From Ochromonas danica (lineage: Eukaryota; Sar; Chrysophyceae; Chromulinales; Chromulinaceae): a DNA stretch of 64,000 nucleotides. Where the stretch lies: NCBI GenBank assembly GCA_015146655.1, contig VKHL01000024.1, positions 62,001-126,000 of the forward strand, written 5' to 3'. Under the pieces are notes generated by a model. It did not search any database and was not told the DNA's origin. It worked only from the letters and a program-made list of their open reading frames with translations. The translations under genes and the position numbers were made by a program. Shown here in pieces: positions 1-10,517 of the stretch. Every line of letters begins with the position of its first letter. The first letter of the stretch is position 1.

Positions 1-157
1 GTGTACACTGTATGTAATATGTGGTATGTGACATGTGGTATGTAATATGTGATATGTAATATGTAATATGTGGTATATGACATGTGATATGTAATATGTA
101 ATATTTGGTATGTAACATGTGGTATGTAACATGCTGTATGTGATGTAATTCTCATAG
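1..157. repeat. Degenerate ATGTRRTATGTR tandem repeat, probably intronic
   Basis: The stretch is made of short units built from ATGTAATATGT, ATGTGGTATGT and ATGTGACATGT in an irregular tandem. It ends in TTCTCATAG at 149-157, which is a credible splice acceptor. The intron after the next exon is also TG-rich, so I infer that this repeat is the 3' part of an intron of the same gene. If instead the ATG at 160 is the true start, it is a promoter-proximal simple repeat. Confidence 0.5.
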
Positions 158-159
158 CA

Positions 160-1720
160 ATGGCTGTCGAAGAGGAAGACAAAGCACGACAAGTTAGAGA
201 AGATCGTAAGACATTAGAAGAAGAAGTACAACGACGGAGAGATCGTTATGAAGAAGAAGCTAAGGTATGGAGAGATCGTTATGAAGAAGTCTCACAAAGT
301 CTACAACAAGTCACAGAGCAGTTGAAACAAGAAGAAGAACACAATGCTATGCTATTGGAAGACTTGCTCTCTCTTCGTCAACAACATGTCAAGCATAGCA
401 GTAGTAGAGGTAGTGAAAGAGGTAGTGGTAGTGGTGGTAGAAGGCAAGAATCTCTGGACCTCACCTTCTCCGCCTCCTCTGAAGGAGAAGAGCTATCAAG
501 TCACAGTCACAGTCACAGTCACGATCATCATGAAGACTCTCAACTGACTAACAAGTCAACGTCTACCTCAAGATCTAAGTCAAGGTCAAGGTCAGTGCTA
601 TTCGGCAGTTCTCTTGTTGTTCAAGAAGAGTCAGAGGAAGGACAGAATGCTATCATTGATAACACGGTAACACAAGTCACAGTCACAGGCACACAGTCAG
701 ATAGTGAGAGAGAGACTATGATGATATCAGATGACCAGAAGGAGGAGGAGGTTGGTAGTGGTCCTCCTCCTGCTCCTGCTCCTCCTGCTCCTGCTCCTCC
801 TCCTCCTGCTCGACGAAGAGATACTTTCTTTGATGTCGACTACATCCCAGTGAAAGTCTCTGACTCACTTTGGCAGAATGCTGACAGTCAAGAAGAGTTT
901 GTTCGTCGTGTACGAGAAGAACAAAGTCGACTAGCCGCCTTGGCGTCATCCTTCCGTGAGCACAGAGCTAGCATAGTGAGAGACTTGCAGCACTTCCAGG
1001 CGATGTTTGTCTTGTTGAAAACGGCCTTACCTGAGCGACTAGCTAAGCATGTGTTACTTGTCGTGACTGACCTCACAGCGAATGAATTGCAACGACGTGG
1101 ACAACTAGCAGTAGCAGCAGGAGGAGGTGGTGGTGGAGGAGGAGGTGGTGGTAAAGGGAGGAAGAGTATGATGGAGATTCGTCAAAGCCTGTTGGGTGTC
1201 CCTCCGAAGATGTCCATCTCATCGACAATTGTACCTCAACTACCACTTGGCAGTGAAGGAGTGGTAGCAGCAGCAGGAGGAGGAGGAGGAGCAGGTGGTG
1301 ATGGTGGAGGAGGAGGAGTGGTATCTGCTAGTGTCACTGCCTCTGCTGGATCTCTGCAGCAAGTAGAAGCCAGAGAACTGCTACGAATTGGACGAACTTT
1401 ACGACAACGTCTCTCTTACCAATCAGTTGACATGCCCGACATTAACCTTGACTCTGAGAGCTCAGATGAAGAAGAAGATGATGATGGAGAGGTAGAAGGT
1501 AGACAGTCATCATCGAGTAAGATAGAAGAGTCTGAATTGAATGATGTTGAAGGAGGAGGAGGAGGAGGAGGTAGCAGTCACAAGAAGAAGAAGAAGAAGA
1601 GAGCTAGTGTGTTGATAGAGTATGACATGTCCAAGACTGATGCGGTAAGAGATTTACTTTAACGTTACTAGACAATCACTTTGGACTGGATTGGATTGGA
1701 TTGGTTAACTAACTAGTGTA

Positions 1721-1752
<32 letters not shown>

Positions 1753-4700
1753 TGTGTGTGTGTGTGTGTTCTAGTCTCGGTCACGCTTGAGAGATCGTCT
1801 AGCTCATCCTCGAAAGGTCTATAGCACAGGTACACAAACAGGGGATCCAGGGGGACCAATCCCCACTCTACCCTCCTCCTCCTCCTACCTGGCTGAGGGT
1901 AGTCGACTGTCTTTCTTGTCTTCCTCCAACCCTGCGCCTATAGCAAGGGGTGCGTTGATCTCCACTGAGAGTGCTATAGCCTACCCCTCCTCCTCCTCCT
2001 CCTCCTCCACTGCCTTCCGTTCTCGTAGTGTAGAACCTTTCTTAGGCATTGCAGCTAACAGCAGTGAGTCTCTTCTAATGATCGATGAGAGAGGCGAACC
2101 ACACACTACCTCCAACACTACCTCTAACACTACCTCTAACACTACCTTGCCCAGCACCTCCTCCTCCTCCTCCTCCTCCTCCTCACATGTAGCTCAACGT
2201 CTACATACCGCCAAGATCTTCAGCGAATCACTCACCAATCACCAAGGCCATCACCAGTCAACTGCTACCCCTCAACAGCTAAGTCAGCCCTTCTTGGGGT
2301 ATCTACGAAGACACGAGAAGCAGTACGCCAGAGAGATTGGCCTCATGAAAGTAGCACTGAGAGAGTGTAAACTGTTCTATGAACAGCTGCTACAACGTGT
2401 TAGAGAAGTGACAGCTTACTACCCTCCTCCTCCTGCTCCTGCGCCTACTCCTCCTCCTGCTCCTCCTGCTATAGCGTGGGTAGCGATCACAGAGTTTATT
2501 GAAGATCATAGTTGGCTATTTGATCCCAAGCTATTCACTAGACAAGTTGTTAAGATGTACCCTCAACATGGCAGAGGTAGTGCTAGTGGTGGTGCACAAG
2601 GTAGTGGTAGTGGTGCACAAGGTAGTGGTAGTGGTAGTGGTGTAGCGGTAGTAGACGATCCTGTGGATGTGTTTGCACAGTGTCGTATGCTATCTTCTTA
2701 TCGTCTAGCAGTGCAGGAGGAGAAGGAGAAGAACAAGGTAGAGCAAGGTAGTGTCAACAAGGTAGAGCAAGGTAGTGGCAGCGAAGTGGTAGAGGAGAAA
2801 CAAGGTAGTGACAACGGTGTGCTGCCACTACTACTACCCGCTCTAGAAGACCTCGTCACTGACCTACAGAATCGTGTTCGTCGCCAAGGAGGCTATCATG
2901 CGATGGTATACGGTGTGCGCGGTGTGCTAGACAGTGACACTGACCTCTCCCCGCTAGACCTGCAGGACCAGGTAGCAGCCCTGGCAGAGAGACTGCGTTA
3001 CCTCAAGATAGCACACAGTCGACGAGAAGAACACTTACTAGCTGATATACAGACATTGCAGAAGAAGATACAGACCTTGGAAGGAGGAGCAGGAGGAGGA
3101 GGAGGAGGTGGTGGTACACGGCAGGAGGAGGAGGAGGAGGAGGGTGGTAGCAGGCAAGGTGTGTCATTGTCTTGGGTAGAAGAGGCTAAGGCTATGAAGA
3201 AGAAGAATACCGCTGTGTCGAAGAAGAGTGAGGTGAGAGAGGTAGCCTGTAACACTGACTACAAGGTGGAGCAGCAGGAGCAGGAGGAGGAGGAGTTGGT
3301 AGCGCTAGTGGAAGAACTTAGTCGTGCTATTCAACTCCTTCGAGAACAATCTCCTCCTACTGCTACTACTGCTGCTACCACTGCTCCTCCTCCTCCTGCT
3401 CCTACTTCTCCCACTACCCCCTCCAGGCAGGCACTACCCTGTGAAGTTAACCACCTGCTAGCTGGGAAGGCTCTGGAAGACACGCAAGATGAAGAAGACC
3501 ACCAGCAGCAGGGTAGACTGCAGATAATGATACCCTCTGACCATGAGGTAGTAGCAGGAGGAGGAGGAGGAGGAGGAGGGCTGGGTAGTGTTAGCAGTCA
3601 CAGCCACGTGCTAGAGGACTTCTCGCAGGAGTCACAGGGAATCATTGTAGACTATGCAGACAGCTGCCAACACCCTAACCACAACCAGCAGAAGCAGAAG
3701 AAGGGTAGTAAGCCCTCCTCCTCCTCCTCCTCCTACCCCCTCCCTCAAGCACCACTCGCTGCTGCACACAGTGCATTCTACCTGAGCAACATCGACGCCA
3801 AGAAGCACAGCACAGGAGTGCTACCCAAAGTGCGCGACCCTTTCCAGCGCCTCCGAGGTAGTGGTAGTGGTGCAGGAGGAGGAGGAGGGAGAGACTACCT
3901 CACCTCACTGGTTACCCGCCCACCTGCCACCTCCTCCTCCTCCTCTAACCTACACACAGGGGTGGGTGGAAGTGGTGGTGGTAGTCTCTTGATGACTCGC
4001 TCGGGTAGTCGTCCTCACACTACCCATGTAGCAGGAGGAGGAGGTGGTGGTGGCGGAGGAGGAGGGTTTAGAGGGGCTAACAACAAGGCGCCAGTGCCTC
4101 AATTGAAGCGCTTCGATCAGCTGCACCGCCAAGAAAGAGGCTTGCTAGCCCGCGCTACCTCTCCTCCTCCTGCTGCTCCTCTTGCTCCTCCTCCTCCTGC
4201 TGCTACCTCTCTCTCTGTCTTGAGCGGACTACCGCGTCTCTCTATACCACCCGCAGCGAATCTCGAAGAGAGTGTGGCTACCCTTCCCGGTCTGACCCTC
4301 ACAGATAGCCTCTTCTCCATCGCAGAATACCAACGGCTAGTACCCGAGGAGGAGCAGGAGGAGGAGGAGGGGAAGAGAGGTAGCAGACCTCTCTCTCGCC
4401 TCAAGAAAGCACTCCATCGCCTTGCAAAGACTCTTCGGTCCTCATCGCCTACCACGCGAACATCTCCCCGCTACCCACAGGAGCAGGAGGAGGAGGAGGG
4501 GCTAGCTAGTCATCATCTACCTCATATACCCCGCCAAAGTGATCGTCCTCCTCGCGCTGCAGACCTTCTCGCAACACGCAAGCAGTTGGTCTACGAGGGA
4601 CTGTTCGCTCAGATCTACCGCGAGGCTAGCGCGAAGCAGCAGGAGGAGGTGCGGCTGTATGCCTCGCAGCTACTAGACCAGCTGCTAGTGCACGAGGAAG

Positions 4701-4777
4701 GCTGCCAGAAGATCCAGAGAGAACTCGACCATCTACACTCTTGTTACGGTCTCAGCTACCCTCAGAAGAAGAAGTAG
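160..4777 (+). CDS. Large low-complexity coiled-coil protein, probably 5'-truncated by the window edge
   Basis: There are two exons: 160-1644 (possibly beginning at 158 after an acceptor) and 1775-4777. They join in phase 0 across a 130-nt GT-AG intron that is largely (TG)n, giving about 1,495 residues. The first 75 residues are a charged Glu/Arg-rich coiled coil that begins abruptly, which suggests more protein upstream. The rest alternates charged helical stretches with poly-Gly, poly-Ser, Pro/Ala and Glu runs encoded by GGA, TCC, CCT-GCT and GAG repeats. A G-T-Q-T-G motif just after the junction resembles the TQT motif of dynein light chain LC8 ligands; that link is inference. No enzymatic domain is visible. 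A centrosomal or ciliary scaffold is possible, but the function is unknown. Frame, splice sites and helical segments make a real gene likely. Confidence 0.75.
1716..1770. repeat. (TG)n microsatellite inside an intron
   Basis: This is a nearly pure TG dinucleotide run interrupted by a few TA steps. It makes up most of the 3' half of the intron at 1645-1774, directly before the TTCTAG acceptor, so it takes the place of a normal polypyrimidine tract. Confidence 0.9.
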
Positions 4778-5283
4778 CAGCACTACAGAGGTAGTGGTAG
4801 AGAGGTAGAGGTAGTGGTAGTGGGGGAGAGGGTAGCTGCCATAGTGGTAGTCGTTTCCTTCTATTTGAATCTGTTTTAATAGGCGAGCATCAACAGTGCC
4901 TGGTAGGTAGCACTGACTAGACTACTCTCTGCTTTGCACCTCTTAGGTAGTGTGCGAGGTAGTGTGTAGTGTGGTGGTGATGGTAGTTTAAGTGTGTGTG
5001 TATTAGCATATCTATATGTTATATGAGGGATAGAGCTGAGAGGTAGCTGTCAGTCTTCCTCCTCTGCTGTAGTGGTCAAGAGGTAGTAGTGTATGTAGAC
5101 TATACTGTATATACTGTAGTGTAGACTAGGTAGTGGGTAGTGGTAGTGTAGGTAGTGGTAGAGAGAGCATATGTAGACTAGTAGTCTAACCTGTAACAAC
5201 TGTATTACTTTAATCAACTGCTAATTAGTCTACATTGATTAACTTCACTTCACTTGCTACATGTACAGTCAACAAGACAACAG
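4778..5283. other. Intergenic spacer rich in GGTAGTGGTAG-type repeats
   Basis: I see no gene here. The GGTAGT hexamer repetition of the upstream coding exon continues past its stop codon to about 5170, so the simple-repeat expansion ignores the gene boundary. GACTAGACTA is present at 4915-4924, and a small palindrome TAGACTA-G-TAGTCTA-like lies at 5174-5188. Confidence 0.6.
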
Positions 5284-5427
5284 CCCCAGCCAGTCTCTCT
5301 CTCTCTCTCTTTCTGGAACATCCACTCCTGCTGGGATTGTGACTGACAATGTAGTTGTTGCCGCTGAAGAGGCACAAGTCCAGCGGGAGTGGATGTTCTG
5401 AGGAGGTGGGAGAGAGACTGGCTGGGG
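5284..5427. repeat. Imperfect inverted repeat (long hairpin), 144 nt
   Basis: The outer 18 nt (5284-5301) are exactly complementary to 5410-5427. A second block, AACATCCACTCCTGCTGG on the left, pairs with a right-hand copy around 5376-5398 with one or two mismatches. A CT-rich microsatellite separates the two paired blocks on the left arm. No clear target-site duplication flanks it. It could be a hairpin RNA locus, a worn MITE or an inverted duplication. Confidence 0.75.
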
Positions 5428-5748
5428 AAATAAACTAAACAAATCGAATATATTATAAATTCATCAGGGAAAAGATAAGACAATTCGAAATGGAATAGCA
5501 GGGAAACACAGCCAGACAGCACCACTAACCACCAGACAGACTTCTTTCGTATAAAATCAAATCCCATGCAATCCCAGCAGTTATTGACAACTTAACATAA
5601 TCCACCGCACTACAATAATAGTTAACCTTCCTCTTCCTTCCCTCACACCCGACTGACTGACTGATTAAGAGCAGATATTCCAGAAAACAATAGCAGACTA
5701 GGACTAGACTAATCAATCCTCCTTCACATCCGCGGAGAAAGAGAAGAA
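5428..5748. other. Intergenic spacer upstream of a small gene
   Basis: AT-rich spacer with no supported gene. The motif GACTAGGACTAGACTA-like lies at 5696-5711, about 40 nt before the next start codon. Open frames on the minus strand here are short and show no family similarity. Confidence 0.5.
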
Positions 5749-6294
5749 ATGCTAATTAGTAAGTTGATTAACCGCAACAAGAAAGAAGAGTCAACAACCT
5801 CTGAGCCAAGTGAGGAGCAGTTGTTGAAGGAAGAAGAAGAAGCTGTGAAGGGTGAGCGTAACTTGAAGAGAGTCTTAGAGTCAGCTCGCAGACTCTTCCT
5901 AGAGAAGAAGATCGAAGGCTCGATTGATGTCTCTCGATCCTTTGCCTTCTATACCACGAGTCTGTCCTGCACTATTGATGGCAGCAGTTGCAGCGGCAGC
6001 ACGTCATCCAATAGCAGTGGGGAGGATGACGTGGCAGCGGCTGTAGTAGAAGAAGGAGAGAGAGAACAGCTCACTCGCTTCGAGAGAATCGTCTTCTCTT
6101 CTCTCACCAAAGCTGTCAATAACTTGGAAAGTCGTGCTAAAGCATATCGCCGGGCAGTCTACAAGGATGACCTCACGTTGTCTACGGGACTGTCCCTCAC
6201 TGATCCTTTCTTAGGACTGTCTAACCTCACTATCTCTTGCTCAGCTACTGTCTCTTCTTTACTTGCTATTTCACATAGTGAATCAAAGAAGTAG
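5749..6294 (+). CDS. Hypothetical protein, 181 residues, single exon
   Basis: An open frame from ATG at 5749 (purine-rich GAGAAGAA context) to TAG at 6294. The N-terminal 50 residues are Lys/Glu-rich and probably helical. The middle holds a Ser-rich acidic linker. A second helical stretch follows around residues 105-135 (R-F-E-R-I-V and A-V-N-N-L-E segments). I recognise no domain, signal peptide or membrane segment. Its composition matches the neighbouring coding sequence and differs from the AT-rich spacers, which favours a real gene. The stop is followed by a GGAGGA run and then non-coding repeats. Function unknown. Confidence 0.55.
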   Translation: MLISKLINRNKKEESTTSEPSEEQLLKEEEEAVKGERNLKRVLESARRLFLEKKIEGSIDVSRSFAFYTTSLSCTIDGSSCSGSTSSNSSGEDDVAAAVVEEGEREQLTRFERIVFSSLTKAVNNLESRAKAYRRAVYKDDLTLSTGLSLTDPFLGLSNLTISCSATVSSLLAISHSESKK

Positions 6295-7366
6295 ACCTGA
6301 GGATAGGAGGAGGAGGAGGAGGAGGTACTAGACTAGTGTAACAGTATATGCAGTATATACAGTACAGTAGCAGATGATGATACTAGACTAGTGTACTATC
6401 ATCTTCTGTATAACAACGTCATATAACTGTTGTATACAAGGTCTGACTGGAAATAGATCATATCGTTTTTTAACTGATAATTTGATTGATAATTTGAATG
6501 ATAATTTGATTGATAATTTGATTGATAATTTGATTGATAATTTGAAGGATAATTTGATTGATAATTTGATTGATAATTTGAAGGATAATTTGAAGGATAA
6601 TTTACTGTAAACCTTCTCCAATTCACTTTCAAGAGTGGTGGTTTATAATATAACAAAAGTTAATCGTAGATCGTTATGCACATGGTTATATTCATGCATA
6701 TCCATGATTTGGTTTTGTCGATGGTGTTATTAACTTTGTGATCGTTTCTTGCGCCACGTGAAGCTTCTTGGGGTATTACCAGCAGTGCAATCTCTGTCTT
6801 CATCTAGTTTTCAACATCGATTTCAGCCAAAAATCAGCCAAAACACGAAAATTGCAATAAGTTTTTGAAAAAAGTCGATGGAATTTGAAAAAGAACTGTG
6901 ATCCCATTTCAAGTCATACAGTGGGAAATGGAAATTTTGAAGTTGAAATATCATGAAGATGGGATGTGATGTGGTATGATGTTGTATGGTGGGTATAGAC
7001 TAATCTAGTATCATATTATGATATATCACATCATATGCTATCTTGTGGTAGTTTAGCACTAATAGACAACACACTAGTCTAGTCCAATCCTCTTAAGTTA
7101 AAAATGTGATAATAGTCTATTTCGTCTAGAGAGACAAGAGATAGAGACAAGGGGCAAGGGGGTAGCCAGAGAGAGAGAGAGAATGGCATGATGGATGGTT
7201 GGAGGAGGAGGAGGAGCTCTGAGCTATCGAGGTAGCATTAGTCGTGATGACCGCATCGGGTATAAAGCAACGGCAGCTGGTAGTACTACATTACAGCATT
7301 CCAGTATTATTATTATAATTATTCTATATTATTAGGAAAGACAAATGTGCGAATCACAAGGATGGT
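6295..7366. other. Intergenic spacer with repeats
   Basis: I see no gene between the small hypothetical gene and the anoctamin 3' end. It holds a (GGA)n run at 6305-6324, an exact 14-nt duplication ACTAGACTAGTGTA at 6327-6340 and 6382-6395, a 12-nt minisatellite (listed separately) and AT-rich unique sequence with a further CTAGTCTAG-type motif near 7073-7085. Confidence 0.6.
6476..6604. repeat. 12-nt minisatellite GATAATTTGATT, about 10 copies
   Basis: The tandem unit GATAATTTGATT varies mainly at its last three bases (ATT, AAT or AAG). The period is strictly 12, so all three frames stay open on the minus strand and produce meaningless open frames there. There are no unique spacers between units, so it is not a CRISPR-like array. 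Confidence 0.95.
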
Positions 7367-10142
7367 CTACGGCACGGGCTCGTCATCCAGCTCATGAGGC
7401 TAATACCAAAACACAACAACAAGATGAGAATATGGCCAGAGGTAGCATAGCATAGGGGGACAGGGAAGGGGGTGTTTGCCTACCTGGAAGAGCGAGAGGT
7501 CGAATTCGTGTCGATGGAGTTGATTCACGTTACTTTCATTATCAGCTTCTTCTCGTTCTTGTTCGGTCATGAGTGCTCGATGCACAAGATAGTCTTGTCT
7601 CTTCAACTGCACCACCACCTCTGGTGGTACATCATCCACGTAGAGTGAGAAGACAACCATGGAGATGAGAATAACATATTGGAAACCAATAAACAGCCAA
7701 ATCATGCCCACACCAGAGAAGGTCAGCAACTCCATCGTGAAACAGACAATGCCTGCATTGGTCAACACGGAGATGATGGCTGTCATCTGCAGAATGACTA
7801 GCCACGTGCCAATATCTTGAGCACCGCTAGGCACGACTCGTCGCATGAACTTCATGAGCTTGTATCCATCAGCACGAATCTCAATATAGTTGCTAATGTA
7901 GGCTAATAGAGGTGCTATAGGACAGGCAGAGACGAAAAGTGTGACAAATCCAAATTGAACGAAAATCTGCGCGTAATCCTCCAAAACACCTAAAGAAGGT
8001 TTATACTCTTCTAATCTCTTTTCTAATTCAGCTTTCGATGGCTTTTGTACCATACGATTTTGTTTAATAGCTTCAGTATATTGTGCTTCTTCTTTTCTCT
8101 CACGAAGACGACGATTGACTACAAGGGTCATATAAGTGGAGATCTTGTCTAACGTGAGCTTGGAGGCAAAGATGATTGCTAATTGATAAGCAAGTTCTAC
8201 CATGCAGGGACCTTGACAAGGATCACCCAGGTTACTCTTCACGAAAGCGATAAAGAACAGCGAGGCGTAGGAGTTAATGAAACTAAAGGCAAAGAGTTTG
8301 ACAATGAGAGAATCGTCATACTCTGTGTCCGTCCTATTGAAACATTACAGTTTAACACAAGATGAGAATAAGACAACACGTCGAAATAGACAGTTAGACA
8401 GACAGCAGTTAGCTGCTACAGTATTCCACAGTATTCCTGTGCATGCATCAGAAAACAGGGCAGACCCGGAAAAAGGTATTATGTTCTGAAAATTCAAAAT
8501 AGTGTTTAGTTTTGGAGAATGTTCACATTGGATCCGATGTACAAAACCAACCATTTTGAAGTCAAAACCCTGTTTTCTGGTGCACTGCTGGTATTCTATT
8601 ATTACTCCTTCCTTACCTGTGATTCTCCTTGTCAGTCATTGTTATGGCCATACCCGAATAGATCGAGTTCAACACAATAATCTGAATAGCACTTAGAATA
8701 GATACTCCAGTATTACCTGATGACTTGTTATTATCATCATCTACTCTTTCATGGACGAGATACTGCAAATAGAAGATAGCGGAGACACAAGCGATGACAA
8801 GAAACATCATACCAATAATCACTACCGCAGAATGAAGAATCTTGCGAAACTGATCAGCTGGAGAGACGAATTTGATAGGACGACCATCAATGTAGGAGAA
8901 GGATGGACTACCCACGAACTCAGGTCTCTCAGCTTCGTTCTCCTCGAAGCTGGACATGCCCCACTCCATAGCCTTGCGAGACTCTTGGCGCTTCCAATAT
9001 TCAATCATTAACTGTGACCAGAAGGAGACGAAGATACAATAGAATGGAATACTATATCCTGCCAGCAATGCCTCATTGAAAGACTGTGTAATAGCAGTCT
9101 CGATCATCATGTCCAACCCCACGAGAACTCCAGCCACCGAGAGAGGCAAGAGCCAAGTGGTGTAATGAGCTGTAAACTCAAAATAAAGAGCTACTTTCTC
9201 TCCTAAATAGTCCTTCACCTCATCGATAGGTTGTTCCCAAGGATTAACTTTCCAATTGAGCCAAACACGAATCAACTCCTCACGGCGCTCATAATCATGC
9301 AACGGGTAGTAGGCGATGATATGGTCAGTATGTCCTTCACTTGAATCATCAAGTAATTTGCGTAGTTTCAGCTTACAACATGATGGTTCATCAGCATCGA
9401 TGATGTCCATGATCAACTTGATGCGTAAGATAGCTGAAAAGGGATGATTTAGCCCATCAGCCTTGGCATACATGGGCGCTTTATCTTTCTTATAAGGAGC
9501 ATAGATATACTGATAAGGAGGTAAGCTAGTCATGTCTTCATTATCCATTATAGGCTGGCGACGATTGTCAATATTTTTGCGTAGATAGTCAGCATCTAAT
9601 TGGACGAGTGTTTCACGCAATTCAGCATGAGTTTGTAGACGACTAAGAGAGGCACGGATCTTGATATAGATTTCATCTCCATCACCACTAAGAAAGCTAT
9701 AGGTTTGTAAACCTGCTAAGAAGAGACGCTCCATGACCTCCTCGTAGAACTTGCGCTGTTCCTCGGCAGTCTCTTTTCGTTTGGCTTCTTCTGCTGGGGT
9801 CTCGTTCTCTGGGACAAAGTCATGGTTAGGAAGGACGATACAAACATCCCATCGATAGCCTTCGTTAGGTTGGAAGTCAGCTTTGCCAGGTTGTGAGGCA
9901 CCGGTTGCAGTGCTGGCTGAGGAAGTAACACTGTTGGAAATGCTGGGTCGATGAGATGCAGACGAGGTCATAGGGTTCATCGTTGTACTTATACTAGGTC
10001 TGGGATAGGAAGGAGAAGTAGACATAGGAGAGATTTGGGTCGAGTTTGGACGACCTAATTCCACTTCGTGACCTCTATCATCCAATAGCTTTTGAGAAAA
10101 ATCTTGCTTCGTTCGTTTTAATTGCGCTTCTTTACGCTTCAT
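7367..10142 (-). CDS. Anoctamin / TMEM16-family membrane protein
   Basis: There are three exons: 10142-8617, 8333-7484 and 7399-7367. Introns are 283 and 84 nt, both GT-AG, and the joined frame encodes 802 residues. TMEM16 proteins are dimeric calcium-activated chloride channels or lipid scramblases of plasma or internal membranes. The N-terminal 300 residues carry the cytosolic anoctamin region, ending in the family signature Y-L-G-E-K-V-A-L-Y-F-E-F directly before the first membrane helix (Y-T-T-W-L-L-P). About eight to ten hydrophobic segments follow. The first junction restores the conserved run N-H-R-T-D-T-E-Y-D-D-S-L-I-V-K, and the second adds a short polar tail (P-H-E-L-D-D-E-P-V-P). 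The start is the first ATG, with a basic N-terminus and no signal peptide. Channel versus scramblase activity cannot be told from sequence alone. It is divergent from the ArfGAP-like gene (375 nt apart). Confidence 0.92.
8448..8580. mobile_element. MITE-like insertion in anoctamin intron 1
   Basis: The 133-nt segment has terminal inverted repeats TCAGAAAACAGGG (8448-8460) and CCCTGTTTTCTGG (8568-8580), matching at 12 of 13 positions. It is flanked by direct TGCA at 8444-8447 and 8581-8584. It has no coding capacity. It makes up nearly half of the 283-nt intron, which is unusually long for this window. The four-base duplication is short, so chance cannot be excluded. Confidence 0.5.
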
Positions 10143-10517
10143 CTTCTACTAATCAATCCTCTGTTAAAGATTCAGAGTAGTGGGTAGAATCGAGACTAAG
10201 CTGTATTGTTCTCTAGTCTAGTGGAATTCCCTCCAGACCAATAATGTCTTCTTCGCTGCCTTTTCTGGTTTGGATCTCAACAGCACAGCAGCAGCACAGC
10301 GTATCAAAAACTGGTCAAAGAACGCGATTCTCAACGACAACGTGCCACACCCAACAACAACGTGTTGTTTTGATCGATGGGCTAACCGCTCAGATCTGAC
10401 TCTTTGGCTCCTGTTGCTAACACAGCAGTCTCTGTTCGCATTGAGAAAGGAAAGAGGTTGTCGTTGTTGTCGTTGAATAAGTGTGAAGAGGAAAGAGAAA
10501 GAGAGTTTAGAAGAAGA
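10143..10517. other. Divergent promoter region, anoctamin / ArfGAP-like gene
   Basis: A 375-nt spacer between two start codons pointing away from each other, so it should hold both promoters. It contains CTAGTCTAGT at 10213-10222 and an AACAACGTG repeat pair near 10337-10365. I see no convincing TATA box or gene. Confidence 0.5.
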
